Part shown: piece after piece, positions 1 through 9,800 of the stretch
Layout of the letters: each line of letters opens with the position of its first letter
Position numbering within the stretch: position 1 is the first letter of the stretch
Source of the DNA: Acetivibrio cellulolyticus CD2
GTDB lineage: Bacteria > Bacillota > Clostridia > Acetivibrionales > Acetivibrionaceae
NCBI RefSeq assembly: GCF_000179595.2
Contig: NZ_JH556657.1
Location: 592,593 to 656,592 of the forward strand
Length of the DNA stretch: 64,000 nucleotides
Direction: 5' to 3'
Position numbers and translations under genes: made by a program
Notes under the pieces: generated by a model
Database searches by the model: none
What the model was told of the DNA's origin: nothing
The model's input: only the letters and a program-made list of their open reading frames with translations

Positions 1-1
1 A

Positions 2-397
2 GTACTCCATGACTTGCCTGATGATGAATTTATAGCAGAAATTGAAAGTTATGGAGGTACTCCTAAGGGACTGTTTGATAATAAAGAGTTACTTGAAATT
101 TTTCTGCCTGTTTTAAGGGCTGATTACAAGATACTAGACAACTACAGGGCTCAACAAACCCAGGTAGTATATGATTTCGACATATCGGTGTTAGGCGGAA
201 GATATGACAGTGAAGTTTCAGCTGTGGACTTAAGGCAATGGTATAAGTACACAAATGGAGACTGCAGAGTATATGAGTTTGAAGGCGGACATTTTTTTAT
301 AAATGACTATATTGAAGATATTGTAAAGATCATAAATTCTACATTGGGCAGTAAGAAGAACAGTATAGAAGACATATACAGAATTTTGTTCGACTAA
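2..397 (+). CDS. Type II thioesterase, C-terminal part (5' end outside window)
   Basis: The reading frame is open from base 2, so the gene enters from the left edge; the TTG at 14 is internal and not a real start. The visible part, starting LHDLPDDEF, matches the C-terminal third of surfactin-type external thioesterases. In that fold the catalytic Asp would lie in the VVYDFDISVLGGRYD stretch and the catalytic His in FEGGHFF; the nucleophile Ser motif is upstream of the window. Family role: hydrolysing misprimed or stalled acyl groups from carrier proteins of NRPS/PKS lines. It ends 38 bases before NRPS1 on the same strand, so it is probably the preceding gene of the same operon. No other thioesterase is seen, so this editing enzyme does not explain product release. 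The family call is firm; the operon link is an inference from spacing. Confidence 0.85.
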   Translation, partial: VLHDLPDDEFIAEIESYGGTPKGLFDNKELLEIFLPVLRADYKILDNYRAQQTQVVYDFDISVLGGRYDSEVSAVDLRQWYKYTNGDCRVYEFEGGHFFINDYIEDIVKIINSTLGSKKNSIEDIYRILFD

Positions 398-435
398 AGG
401 GATCGATCTAATTTAAGGTGGGTGTAAATATTATT

Positions 436-3400
436 ATGAGTACAACTCAAAAACTTGACAAACAAAATGTTGAAGATATTTTAGCTCTTACTCCCGTGCA
501 GGAAGGGATGCTCTTTCACTATTTGAATCAACCATCAAGTGAATTATACTTTGAGCAGCTTAGCTTCAGGCTAGTTGGAAAAATAAACATGGAAATATTA
601 AAAAAAGCCTGGGATCATGTTGTTGAAACAAATGAAATGCTAAGGACTGTTTTTAGGTGGGAAATGCTTGAAAAGCCGTTGCAGATTGTTCTTAAAACGC
701 ACAACATGCCAATAAGAGAATTTGATTTTTCAAATTGTAATGGCCAACAGCAAGTGATGATAGATAAGGTTCGGGAAGAAGACAGAAAAGAAAAAATAGA
801 TATAAGCAGTGCACCATGCAGGATTATACTTTGCAAAATCAATGAAAATGAGTATGAAATGATTCTGAGTAGTTTCCATATCATTTTTGATGGTTGGAGT
901 AATGGGATAATTCTAAAGGAGTTTGTTGAAGCATACTGTAGCCTGTCAAATGGCAGAGTACCTGAAAGACCGTCTAAAACTAAGTATAAAGAGTTTGTAA
1001 AACGGGTTGCCGGAAATGACAAAGCCAGGGAAATTGAATACTGGAGCAATTACATTGGGGATTTTACTTCAAAGACAGTGCTTCCATTAGATAAAAAAAG
1101 TGATGAGTTTTGTACAAGTACACAGAATTATATAGACACAATTCCACAAGAAGTATCAGACAAGATAAAAGAGCTTTCAAAAAGCAGGAATATTACCACT
1201 GCTTCAATTCTTTACAGTGCATGGGGGCTACTGCTTAAAGTTTATAACGACAGCAGGGATGTTGTCTTTGGTACGACAGTTTCGGGAAGAACTGCTCAAA
1301 TCAGAGGAATTGAAAATATTGTTGGTTTGTTCATTAACACGCCGCCTTTGAGAATCAAAACTTGTGAGAATGATAGTGTTACTGACCTGCTTGCCAGAGT
1401 AGACGAAATGCTTCTTGAAAGGGTGGAATTTGAACTTTCGTCTTTGACTGAAATAAAAAATCAATCCGGCGTTGACAGAAAAGAGAGCCTTTTTGATTCT
1501 ATTGTTGTAGTTGAGAACTATCCTTTAGATGAGGCACTGAAAGATAATCAGAGCGAAATTGAAATGACTTTAAGCTCAATATTTGAAATGACCAATTATG
1601 ATCTGACACTGGTTATTTCTACTTTTGATCAGTTTGGTATACGTTTTATTTATGATGGAGACAAATTTAACGCTGATACCATAGAAAGACTTACAAAACA
1701 ATTTATAAACATAGTGCAAAATATGGTGAATAGTCCGGAAAGTCCTGTGGACAGTATGGAATTCTTATCACAGAAAGAAAAAGAACAGATTCTGTTTGAC
1801 TTTAATAATTTTACAAATCATTATGATATCAATAAGACGATAGTAGAATATTTTGAGAATCAGGTATTGAGGACACCGGATAATATCGCAGTTAGGTTTA
1901 ATAACCAATGCTTGACCTATAAAGAGCTCAATGAAAAATCTAATCAGCTTGCAAGGTTTTTGAGGGAAAAGGGTGTTGGTGTTGAAAAGGTTGTAGGGAT
2001 AATGATGGAACGGTCTCTTGATATGGCTGTTGCGCTCATGGCAATACTTAAGGCTGGAGGAGCTTATCTTCCGATTGATCTTAACCTTCCTGCCGAGAGG
2101 ATAACATACATGCTTGAAGATTCAGGTGCCATAGCTCTTATAACAGACAGCAAAGCTTCGGCACATTTTCAATTAACTGCGCTTCAGAATTTCGGGGCTA
2201 ATAGTGATATTAATATAATACTTACAAGCCCAAGAGGTCACATTGAGGATTTCCAAAGCCTTCCGGTGCCGGATAGATCTCTTATTAATATTAATAAATA
2301 TAAAGGCAAAATCGGTATGGCAAGTGTAAATAACTGCATATCGATTCAAACTACCAGAGGATGCCCGTATAAATGTTTGTACTGCCATAAAATATGGTCT
2401 AAGTTTCATGTTCGAAGAACTGCACAGAGCATTTTTGATGAAATAGAATACTATTACAGGAACGGTGTTAGCAATTTTGCAGTTATTGATGATTGCTTTA
2501 ACCTTGATATGACTAACAGCCGTGAACTGTTCAAGCTGATAATTAAGAATAAACTAAGAATTCAGTTGTTTTTTCCAAATGGCTTGAGGGGAGATATATT
2601 AACCCCAGATTATATTGATTTGATGGTTGAAGCCGGAACACGAGGAGTTAACCTTTCTCTTGAAACTGCTTCGCCAAGGCTGCAGAAACTCTTGAAGAAG
2701 GACCTTGACCTGGATAAATTTAAAGGTGTTGTAGATTATTTTGCATCCCAGCATTCCAATATAATATTAGAGATGGCTACTATGCATGGTTTTCCTACAG
2801 AAACTGAGGAAGAAGCTATGATGACCTTGAATTTTATAAAAGATATTAAGTGGCTTCACTTTCCATATGTGCATATTCTTAAGATATTTCCAAATACGGA
2901 GATGGAAGAATTTGCGCTGGAATATGGCGTTTCAAAGCAGGATATTTTGAAGTCCAAAGATAGGGCATTCCATGAACTGCCTGAAACTCTGCCTTTTCCA
3001 AAGAGCTTTACGAGAAAATATCAGGCTGACTTTATGAATGAATATTTCTTGTCCAAGGAACGTCTTAACAAGGTGCTACCTGTACAAATGAAGATACTTG
3101 ATGAGCAAGCGCTAATTCAAAAATATGATGCATATTTGCCTGTTGAAATAAGAACAGTAGAGGATATTTTTAAATTTGCAGGTATAGATAGTATTGAATT
3201 ACAGAATGACAGGGTTGATACAGATAGAATAACAATTTTTGACAGAAAACATGCGGAAAGAAAAACTCCTTTGAATGCAAAAAAGGTTTTATTCCTTGAT
3301 CTGTCGCAGCATTTTAGTTCTCGCAGCATGCTTTATAAAGTAGCGGAACAGCCTATCGGGCATATCTATCTTTTGACGTACTTAAAACAAGTATTTGGTG

Positions 3401-6400
3401 ACAGGATTGACGGACGTATTTATAAATCAGGTATAGACTTTGATAGCTTTACAGAGCTAAAAGCTTTAGTAGATGAATATAAACCCGACATGATAGGAAT
3501 AAGGACTTTAACATATTTTAAAGAGTTTTTCCATGAGACTGTCATGCTTTTAAGGCAATGGGGAATTAAGGTTCCGATTATAACTGGAGGACCTTATGGT
3601 TCAAGTGATTATGATACTATTTTGAAAGATAAAAACGTGGATTTGGTTATTCTTGGTGAAGGAGAATATACCCTTTCAGAGCTTGTAGAAAGAATGTTTG
3701 AGAATGGGTTTAGTATTCCGTCCAACGAGGTTCTGCAAAAAATCAAGGGGATAGCTTTCCTGGATAAATCCAAAAGTCAGGATGAGGACAAATCAAGGGA
3801 AGTGCTGGTTCTAGACCAATTGACGGAAGTCATTGGGAATGAAGATAAAAACAATCTGGCTCAAACTGTTGGGGCTAATAATTTAGCCTATGTTATGTAT
3901 ACATCCGGTTCAACTGGAAAGCCAAAAGGTGTTATGGTTGAACACAGACAGGTAAATAATTGTATACTTTGGATGCAGAAGGAGTTCAGGCTGAAAGCTC
4001 AAGATATTATTGTTCAGAGGACCAATCTGTCTTTTGATCCTTCTGTTTGGGAGCTTTTCTGGCCTCTTTATGTTGGGGCTAGCGTAAAACTGATTACCTA
4101 CGATCAAAGCAGAGATGCCCAGTATCTAATGAGTTTGATGGGGGAAGATGACTTGACAATGATGTATTGTCCGGCTTCTCTGGTAACAGGTATGACCTAC
4201 CTTTTAAATTCAACAAATGAAAAGCAAAAGTTGAAAATGCCATGGCTTATTATTGGCGCAGAGCCTATAAGTATGGATACGGTAAAAAGCTTTTATTCTT
4301 ACTTTGAAGGTAGAATAGTAAATACATATGGACCTACAGAATGTACAATAAACAACACATATTACTGCATTGACAGGGATGACAAAAGAAGAATCGTTCC
4401 AATAGGAAGGCCAGTAGATAACAATCAATTGTATGTCCTCTCTAAAAACTCTAACCTTATGCCGCTAAAAGCTGTAGGAGAAATATATATTGCAGGCGAT
4501 AGTGTTGCCAGGGGATACATTAATAATGCCCAAAAAACATCAGAGAGTTTTCTTGAAAATCCTTTTGGTAAGGGGAAGCTTTATAAGACAGGCGACCTTG
4601 GAAGGTGGCTTGATGATGGAAACATTGAAATAATGGGCAGGGTTGATGAGCAGGTCAAAATAAGGGGATACCGTATTGAATTGGGTGAAATTGAATCGGT
4701 TTTACTCAAAAATGATTCAATTAAAGAATGTGTTGTAGCGATTAAGGACAGCAAAAAATCGATACAGGAAACCAGAGTATGCAAAAAATGTGGAGCTGTC
4801 TCTTCATATCCAGGTATTACAATAGATGAAGATGGAATTTGTGATGTTTGCCGTGACTTTAGTGTCTATAAAAAGTATATGGACAAGTATTTTGGAACTC
4901 TTGAGGATTTGAATAACATTATAATTAATGCCAGAGAAGAAGGCAGCAGTAAGTATGATTGCCTGCTTTTATACAGCGGTGGAAAAGGTTCGGCCTATGC
5001 CCTATATACTTTAGTACAGAAGGGTTATAACGTATTGGCTGTTACATATGATAACGGGTATTTCAGCAAAACGGATATGGAAAATATAAAAATGATTACT
5101 TCCAAGCTTGGCGTAGATCATGTTGTACTAAAACATGAGAATACAGATGAAATTCTTAAGGAGAGTATCAATTTTGCCAAAACAGTGTGCAGGGGATGTT
5201 TTCATACGTCATCATCTCTAGCATTGGAGTATGCATATAAAAATGGTATTAAATTGGTCGTAGGTGCAACACTATCTCGCGGACAAATAATTGAAAATAA
5301 GCTTATCATGTTCTTTAAGCAGGGAATTTCTGATGTGAAAGAGGTCGAAAGTGGATTGAAAAGCCTCCAAAAGACATCTGTGGAGATAGATAGAAATATA
5401 TTTGATCGTATAAACATCGATGTAATTAATGACAAATCTGTTTATGATGCTGTAAAAACAGTTGATTTTTACAGGTATTGTGACATTTCAAATGAGGCAA
5501 TGCTGACGTTCTTAAATGAAAAAGATCCTTACTGGGAAAGCAGAAAAAATTATGCCATATATTCGACGAATTGCTCCATTAAGCAAATAGGGGACAAGCA
5601 TCACTTAACTGCAAAGGGCTACCACTATTATGGCAGTGCAACATGTTGGGAAAGAAGGATGGGCCATATAACTAAGGATAATTTAGAGGAAGACTTGCAC
5701 TGCTCTGTAAGCGAACACGCAGTGGATAATTTCTTAAATAGGATTGGTGTTGAAAAGATAACGGAAAGCAAAAATCTAGATACCAAATATATGTGTGCAT
5801 ACTATGTCTCAGATAAAGAATTGAATGCAGCGGAGTTAAAGGAGAATATATCTAAAGAGCTACCATCATATATGGTACCTTCCTATTTTGTCAGACTTGA
5901 GAACCTGCCTTTGACACTGAATGGGAAAATAGATAAAAGACTGCTTCCTGAACCAGATACAGACGTAAATTTGGGCTCTGAGTATATCGAACCTACAAAT
6001 GAGACAGAGGAGCATTTGGTAGATATATGGAAGAATATTTTGGGAGTTGACCGTGTTGGTATAAAGGATAATTTCTTTGATATCGGCGGAAATTCTATTT
6101 TGCTTATACAAATGCATTCAAAGATTGATAAACAATATCCTGGAAAAGTATCAATGACAGACATTTTTGCGCATACAACAATTGAGAAATTGTCTGAACT
6201 TATAAGGGGAAGCGAAGAAGATATAAGGGATATTGAGATTAAGACAATAACATTTCCAGATGGATACTTTGTAGATGCAAAAGAGTCTCAGGACGGTGCT
6301 GTTTTCAAAGCTAGCCTTAAAGAAAGTATTTTTGAGAAAATCAAAAGAATTTCAGAATATGAAAAGGTCCGTGTATATGATGTATTCATTGGAATGTATG

Positions 6401-6825
6401 CGTATCTGATTTCTGAAATTACGCAAAAAACAAATATAACTGTAAATGCAGTTATTGATAATAACATATATCAAATACCAATAAATTTGAATGAACTAAA
6501 GGGTTTCAGAGACTTATTCAAAGTAGTAGGAGCTGCAAATAATGAAAGCGGATCAAAAGAAAAATATTCACAAAAAGATTTAAAGAATATTAAAGTAAGC
6601 AAAAGTAAATATGAAATTATACCGTTTATATATGATGCAAAGCTTTTGACTGAAAAAGCTAAGCTGGTAGATGTTTACGATGTTATATTTGAAATTGATT
6701 TTGAGAATATGTCAGTTGCGTGTGAGTTTGACAGTAGTAGGCTCAAAAGAGAAAAAATAAAGGAGCTTCTAAGTGGGTATTTGGAGCTTGTAGGAACACT
6801 AGCTGATGATTATGAGTTTAAATAA
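436..6825 (+). CDS. NRPS1: C-A-PCP-halfC with A domain interrupted by radical SAM/B12-like and PP-loop domains
   Basis: Single-module NRPS. ATG 436 is preferred over the in-frame GTG at 418, because AAGGTGGGTG lies just upstream of it. Order by residue: C domain 9-450, opening LTPVQEGMLFH (DCL/starter-like), with FHIIFDG keeping the second His (about H148); A domain A1-A2 467-578 (LKAGGAYLPID); radical SAM plus B12-binding-like insert about 580-1120; A3 onward with TSGSTGKPKG, FDPSVWELF, TYGPTE, YKTGD and IRGYRIELGEIE; PP-loop insert about 1445-1780; A10 NGKID; PCP with Ser about 1887 (GGNSI); C-terminal half-condensation lobe about 1925-2125. My reading of the substrate pocket is D-P-W-Y-I-G-T-I-N-K, which matches no classic code I know, so the substrate is unassigned. 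The protein ends DDYEFK. A DCL-like C domain at its start suggests a D-residue or acyl donor supplied from upstream of the window. Domain calls are firm; the chemistry of the inserts is inference. Confidence 0.93.
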   Translation: MSTTQKLDKQNVEDILALTPVQEGMLFHYLNQPSSELYFEQLSFRLVGKINMEILKKAWDHVVETNEMLRTVFRWEMLEKPLQIVLKTHNMPIREFDFSNCNGQQQVMIDKVREEDRKEKIDISSAPCRIILCKINENEYEMILSSFHIIFDGWSNGIILKEFVEAYCSLSNGRVPERPSKTKYKEFVKRVAGNDKAREIEYWSNYIGDFTSKTVLPLDKKSDEFCTSTQNYIDTIPQEVSDKIKELSKSRNITTASILYSAWGLLLKVYNDSRDVVFGTTVSGRTAQIRGIENIVGLFINTPPLRIKTCENDSVTDLLARVDEMLLERVEFELSSLTEIKNQSGVDRKESLFDSIVVVENYPLDEALKDNQSEIEMTLSSIFEMTNYDLTLVISTFDQFGIRFIYDGDKFNADTIERLTKQFINIVQNMVNSPESPVDSMEFLSQKEKEQILFDFNNFTNHYDINKTIVEYFENQVLRTPDNIAVRFNNQCLTYKELNEKSNQLARFLREKGVGVEKVVGIMMERSLDMAVALMAILKAGGAYLPIDLNLPAERITYMLEDSGAIALITDSKASAHFQLTALQNFGANSDINIILTSPRGHIEDFQSLPVPDRSLININKYKGKIGMASVNNCISIQTTRGCPYKCLYCHKIWSKFHVRRTAQSIFDEIEYYYRNGVSNFAVIDDCFNLDMTNSRELFKLIIKNKLRIQLFFPNGLRGDILTPDYIDLMVEAGTRGVNLSLETASPRLQKLLKKDLDLDKFKGVVDYFASQHSNIILEMATMHGFPTETEEEAMMTLNFIKDIKWLHFPYVHILKIFPNTEMEEFALEYGVSKQDILKSKDRAFHELPETLPFPKSFTRKYQADFMNEYFLSKERLNKVLPVQMKILDEQALIQKYDAYLPVEIRTVEDIFKFAGIDSIELQNDRVDTDRITIFDRKHAERKTPLNAKKVLFLDLSQHFSSRSMLYKVAEQPIGHIYLLTYLKQVFGDRIDGRIYKSGIDFDSFTELKALVDEYKPDMIGIRTLTYFKEFFHETVMLLRQWGIKVPIITGGPYGSSDYDTILKDKNVDLVILGEGEYTLSELVERMFENGFSIPSNEVLQKIKGIAFLDKSKSQDEDKSREVLVLDQLTEVIGNEDKNNLAQTVGANNLAYVMYTSGSTGKPKGVMVEHRQVNNCILWMQKEFRLKAQDIIVQRTNLSFDPSVWELFWPLYVGASVKLITYDQSRDAQYLMSLMGEDDLTMMYCPASLVTGMTYLLNSTNEKQKLKMPWLIIGAEPISMDTVKSFYSYFEGRIVNTYGPTECTINNTYYCIDRDDKRRIVPIGRPVDNNQLYVLSKNSNLMPLKAVGEIYIAGDSVARGYINNAQKTSESFLENPFGKGKLYKTGDLGRWLDDGNIEIMGRVDEQVKIRGYRIELGEIESVLLKNDSIKECVVAIKDSKKSIQETRVCKKCGAVSSYPGITIDEDGICDVCRDFSVYKKYMDKYFGTLEDLNNIIINAREEGSSKYDCLLLYSGGKGSAYALYTLVQKGYNVLAVTYDNGYFSKTDMENIKMITSKLGVDHVVLKHENTDEILKESINFAKTVCRGCFHTSSSLALEYAYKNGIKLVVGATLSRGQIIENKLIMFFKQGISDVKEVESGLKSLQKTSVEIDRNIFDRINIDVINDKSVYDAVKTVDFYRYCDISNEAMLTFLNEKDPYWESRKNYAIYSTNCSIKQIGDKHHLTAKGYHYYGSATCWERRMGHITKDNLEEDLHCSVSEHAVDNFLNRIGVEKITESKNLDTKYMCAYYVSDKELNAAELKENISKELPSYMVPSYFVRLENLPLTLNGKIDKRLLPEPDTDVNLGSEYIEPTNETEEHLVDIWKNILGVDRVGIKDNFFDIGGNSILLIQMHSKIDKQYPGKVSMTDIFAHTTIEKLSELIRGSEEDIRDIEIKTITFPDGYFVDAKESQDGAVFKASLKESIFEKIKRISEYEKVRVYDVFIGMYAYLISEITQKTNITVNAVIDNNIYQIPINLNELKGFRDLFKVVGAANNESGSKEKYSQKDLKNIKVSKSKYEIIPFIYDAKLLTEKAKLVDVYDVIFEIDFENMSVACEFDSSRLKREKIKELLSGYLELVGTLADDYEFK
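2164..3800 (+). other. Domain insert: radical SAM followed by B12-binding-like fold, inside NRPS1 A domain (A2/A3)
   Basis: The A domain runs normally to ITDSK after A2 and resumes at LDQLTEVIG before A3. Between them lies a unit of about 540 residues. It opens with LPVPDRSLI, then carries the 4Fe-4S motif CPYKCLYC (Cys 643, 647, 650, counted from ATG 436). ETASPRL and GFPTETEEE follow, as in radical SAM proteins of the B12 class. After a linker comes a Rossmann-like B12-binding-type region with PDMIGIRTL, ITGGPYG and VILGEGEYTLSEL. Usual proteins of this class have the B12 domain first, so the order here is reversed. No DxHxxG cobalt-ligand motif is visible. Boundaries are approximate. Confidence 0.85.
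4765..5775 (+). other. Domain insert: PP-loop (adenine-nucleotide alpha-hydrolase-like) in NRPS1 A domain (A8/A10)
   Basis: After A8 (IRGYRIELGEIE) and VVAIKDS the A subdomain is broken by about 335 residues and resumes at CAYYVSDKEL before A10. The insert starts with a zinc-ribbon-like pair CKKC (1449/1452) and CDVC (1469/1472), followed by LLLYSGGKGSAYAL, a PP-loop with the family Asp of SGGxDS replaced by Gly (Ser1514). Then comes VCRGC (1585/1588), GATLSRGQ, and a tail with STNC and YHYYGSATCWERRMG, as in the sugar amidotransferase/thiolation group of PP-loop proteins. Family members adenylate a carbonyl or nucleobase for attack by ammonia or sulfur. Thioamidation or amidation of the bound residue is therefore possible, but unproven. 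Confidence 0.8.
6225..6822 (+). other. Half-condensation domain (C-lobe only) at NRPS1 C-terminus
   Basis: After the PCP, the last 200 residues align by eye with the C-terminal lobe of the cluster's condensation domains. The FPDGYFVD stretch matches LPTDY..P, the VYDVFIGMYAYLISEITQ stretch matches LYMLLLSAYNLLLSKYTG, and the last helices match too. The N-lobe and HHxxxDG are absent, so it cannot be a normal condensation catalyst. The next protein begins with a ketosynthase, so a docking or scaffold role at an NRPS-to-PKS junction is inferred. Confidence 0.7.
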
Positions 6826-6854
6826 GGAATTGTAAAGTAATATATCATTCCTTA
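6823..6854 (+). repeat. Short palindrome, member of the AGGAAT...ATTCCT intergenic repeat family
   Basis: TAAGGAAT at 6823-6830 (overlapping the NRPS1 stop codon) and ATTCCTTA at 6847-6854 are exact inverted copies with a 16-base loop. The loop sequence AAAGTAATATATC resembles the right arm of the longer copies at 19266 and 31206. It lies in the 50-base gap before NRPS2. It may be a repeat remnant or an RNA hairpin between two cistrons. Confidence 0.55.
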
Positions 6855-6875
6855 AATATATGGGGGGCAGTTTTA

Positions 6876-9800
6876 ATGGATTTTAGCAGTATTAAGCTTG
6901 GTAAAGTTAACATGAATAAATATTCTGACATTGAAGAAATATCTTCAAAGGATATAGCAATTATAGGTATGGCTTGTGAATTCGGTTCAGCAAAAAATGC
7001 TGATGAGTTTTGGGCCAATCTAAGGGCTGGGGTAGATTTGGTACGGGAATTTCCAGATGTGAGGAGATTGGATACTGACGATTTCTTAAGAAGTATGAAT
7101 ATGGATAAAACAGAGTATCAAGAAGGTGCATTTCTTGATGAGGTAGATAAGTTTGATTACACGTTTTTTCGTTTATCACCTAAAGAAGCGGCTTTAATGA
7201 GCCCTAATCAAAGATTGTTTCTTGAAACTGCATGGAAAACTATAGAGGATGCAGGATATGGCGGTAACAAGCTAAATGGAAGTAAGACTGGAGTCTACAT
7301 AGGATTTGAAGCTGATGCCCCTGTTGATTATAAAAGGTTTATTGAAGAATTGGATCCATCCTCAATACCACTGGCTGTGCCAGGAAATTTGACACCTATT
7401 ATTGCAAGCAGAATTGCGTATCTCCTTGACTTGAAAGGCCCAAGTATGTCAATTGATACTGCATGTTCTTCAGCGCTTGTGGCTATTCACACTGCCATAA
7501 GAGCAATAAGAAACGGTGAGTGCGAGATGGCTATAGCTGGAAGTGTGAGAATAAATATTTTGCCTGCACAGGCACAATTCAAACTGGGTATTGAGTCATC
7601 CGACGGGAGGACAAAAGCTTTTGATGACAGCTCTGATGGGACTGGCAGCGGAGAGGGTACTGCTGCTGTACTGTTGAAGCCATTAAGTGCAGCAATAAGG
7701 GATAGGGATAACATTTACGCCGTAATAAAAGGAAGCGCTGTAAACCAGGATGGAAGATCCATTGGCATAACTGCCCCAAATGTATTGGCACAGGAGGATG
7801 TTATTGTCAGTGCATGGAAAGATGCAGGAATAGATCCTTTGTCCATATCTTATATAGAGGCACACGGAACGGGAACAAAACTTGGAGATCCTATTGAAGT
7901 TGATGGAATAAGAAGGGCTTTCAGAAGATATACAGATAAAAAGCAGTTCGTGCCTATAGGTTCTGTCAAAACAAATATCGGACATCTTGATAATGCAGCA
8001 GGGATAGCTGGGCTGATAAAGTGTGTCCTGGCTTTAAAATATGCTGAGATACCTCCAAGTATACACTTCAAGACTCCAAACAGTAAAATAGATTTTGCCG
8101 ATTCTCCTGTATTTGTAAACGACAAGTTGAAGGAATGGAAAACTGAAGAGTATCCAAAAAGGTGTGGCATAAGCTCTTTTGGTTTTAGTGGTACAAACTG
8201 TCATTTGATTCTTGAGGAAGCCCCTGTAAGCAAAATAACAAAGGGAACTGAGAAACGAGATTTGTACTTTCTGGCGCTGTCTGCAAAAAGTCAATCTTGC
8301 TTAGTAAACTTGATTGAGAGATATAAGGCATTTTTAGAGAAAGAAGTCAATGTAGATATTGCTGATATCTGTTTTACTGCAAATACAGGCAGAGGTCATT
8401 ATAACTATAGACTTGCAGTGATATTTGAAAGTCTGGAAGAATTAAAGCAAAAACTGGGCAGTGCTGCACTTAAAACAGATGAAGCAAAAAATATATATTA
8501 CGCATATCACAAAATAGTTTCGGAAATCAAAGAAAATAAGGCTGATTGGGAAATCACTGATAGTGTGCAAAAGGAAATCAGCACAAAGGTATCGAGTGAA
8601 ATTAGTGAGTTTATATCTGACAGAAAAAACGTAGGTCTGTTAGAAAAAATATGTTGTTTGTATGTAAAGGGTGCAGATGTAGAATTTGAAAAGCTATATA
8701 AAGATGAATTGAGATCACGAGTAGGGTTGCCTGTTTACCCGTTTGAACGGAGCCGTTGTTGGATCGAAGTTGCTAAAAATGTAAAAATTAATGACGAAAA
8801 AAATAGTATTGGCGCTTTGGTTGACTGCTGCAGGTTGAAATCTATGAATCTTGAGGTGTTTTCCAAAGAATTTGACAGCGAAAGAAATTGGATACTTAAA
8901 GAGCATAAGATCTCAGGCAACAACGTATTGGTTGGAACTGCTTATTTGGAAATGGTAATGCAGACCTTTGGAAAAAGCAATAAAGGATGCCCTATTGAAA
9001 TGAAAGATATTGTATTTCTCACACCTTTGGTTATGAACAGCCATGAAAAGAGAGAAGTACAGCTTATAATAAATAAAGAAGATGAAAACTACAAATTTAC
9101 AGCGGTGAGCAATTGTGATGCAGAAAACGAAAACTGGTCAAAACACATTGAAGGCAGGGCTAGTGCTTTAAAGAGCTGCAGAGCTCTTTTATGCGATGTT
9201 GATGAAATAAAAAAGAGCTGCAATGAAGAGGTTATAACTCCTAATATAAACGACTATAATGACAAGACGGTTTTCGAGCTCGGTCTACGTTGGGGCAGCA
9301 TACGTAAAATTTATGTAGGAGAAAATCAGCTGCTATCTCATATTGAATTGGATGGGGAATTTGAGAGTGAATTAGAAGACTATACACTATACCCATCTCT
9401 TTTAGATAATGCGCTCACAACAATACCTTTAATTAGGAGAAGCTTAAAAAACAGTTCTTCCAATTTGGAAGACAGCATATTCCTGCCATTTTCCTATGGG
9501 CTTATTAAAGTTTACAGGGCCTTACCTTCAAAGTTTTACAGCCATGTAACATCAATAAGCAATATTTCAGAAGATTCTCAGACTGTTAGCTTTAACATTT
9601 CTCTTATTGATATGTCAGGTGAAGTATTGGTTGAAATTGAGAACTATTCACTAAAAAAAATGCGCAGTGCGAAAGGACTTCAACAGAGTAACGATAAGCT
9701 TTTTCATCAAACCAGATGGATTAACTGTGAAATTGAAACTAAAGATAGATTTATAAAAAAGGAAAACATATTGGTCTTTAGCAGTAAATCCCGATTGGAA

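Noticed and set aside
2..397. The upstream thioesterase as the product-releasing enzyme
   Set aside because: It is a separate type II enzyme of the editing class and lies at the start of the operon, not fused to the last module.
436..6825. NRPS1 as two or three separate genes joined by sequencing error
   Set aside because: The frame is uninterrupted, codon style is even, and A-domain core motifs occur in correct order on both sides of each insert.
8230..8770. Possible AT domain between KS and DH in NRPS2
   Set aside because: The stretch is too short for an AT and has no GHSxG motif; it reads as KS-AT linker plus the post-AT PFERxRCW segment typical of trans-AT modules.
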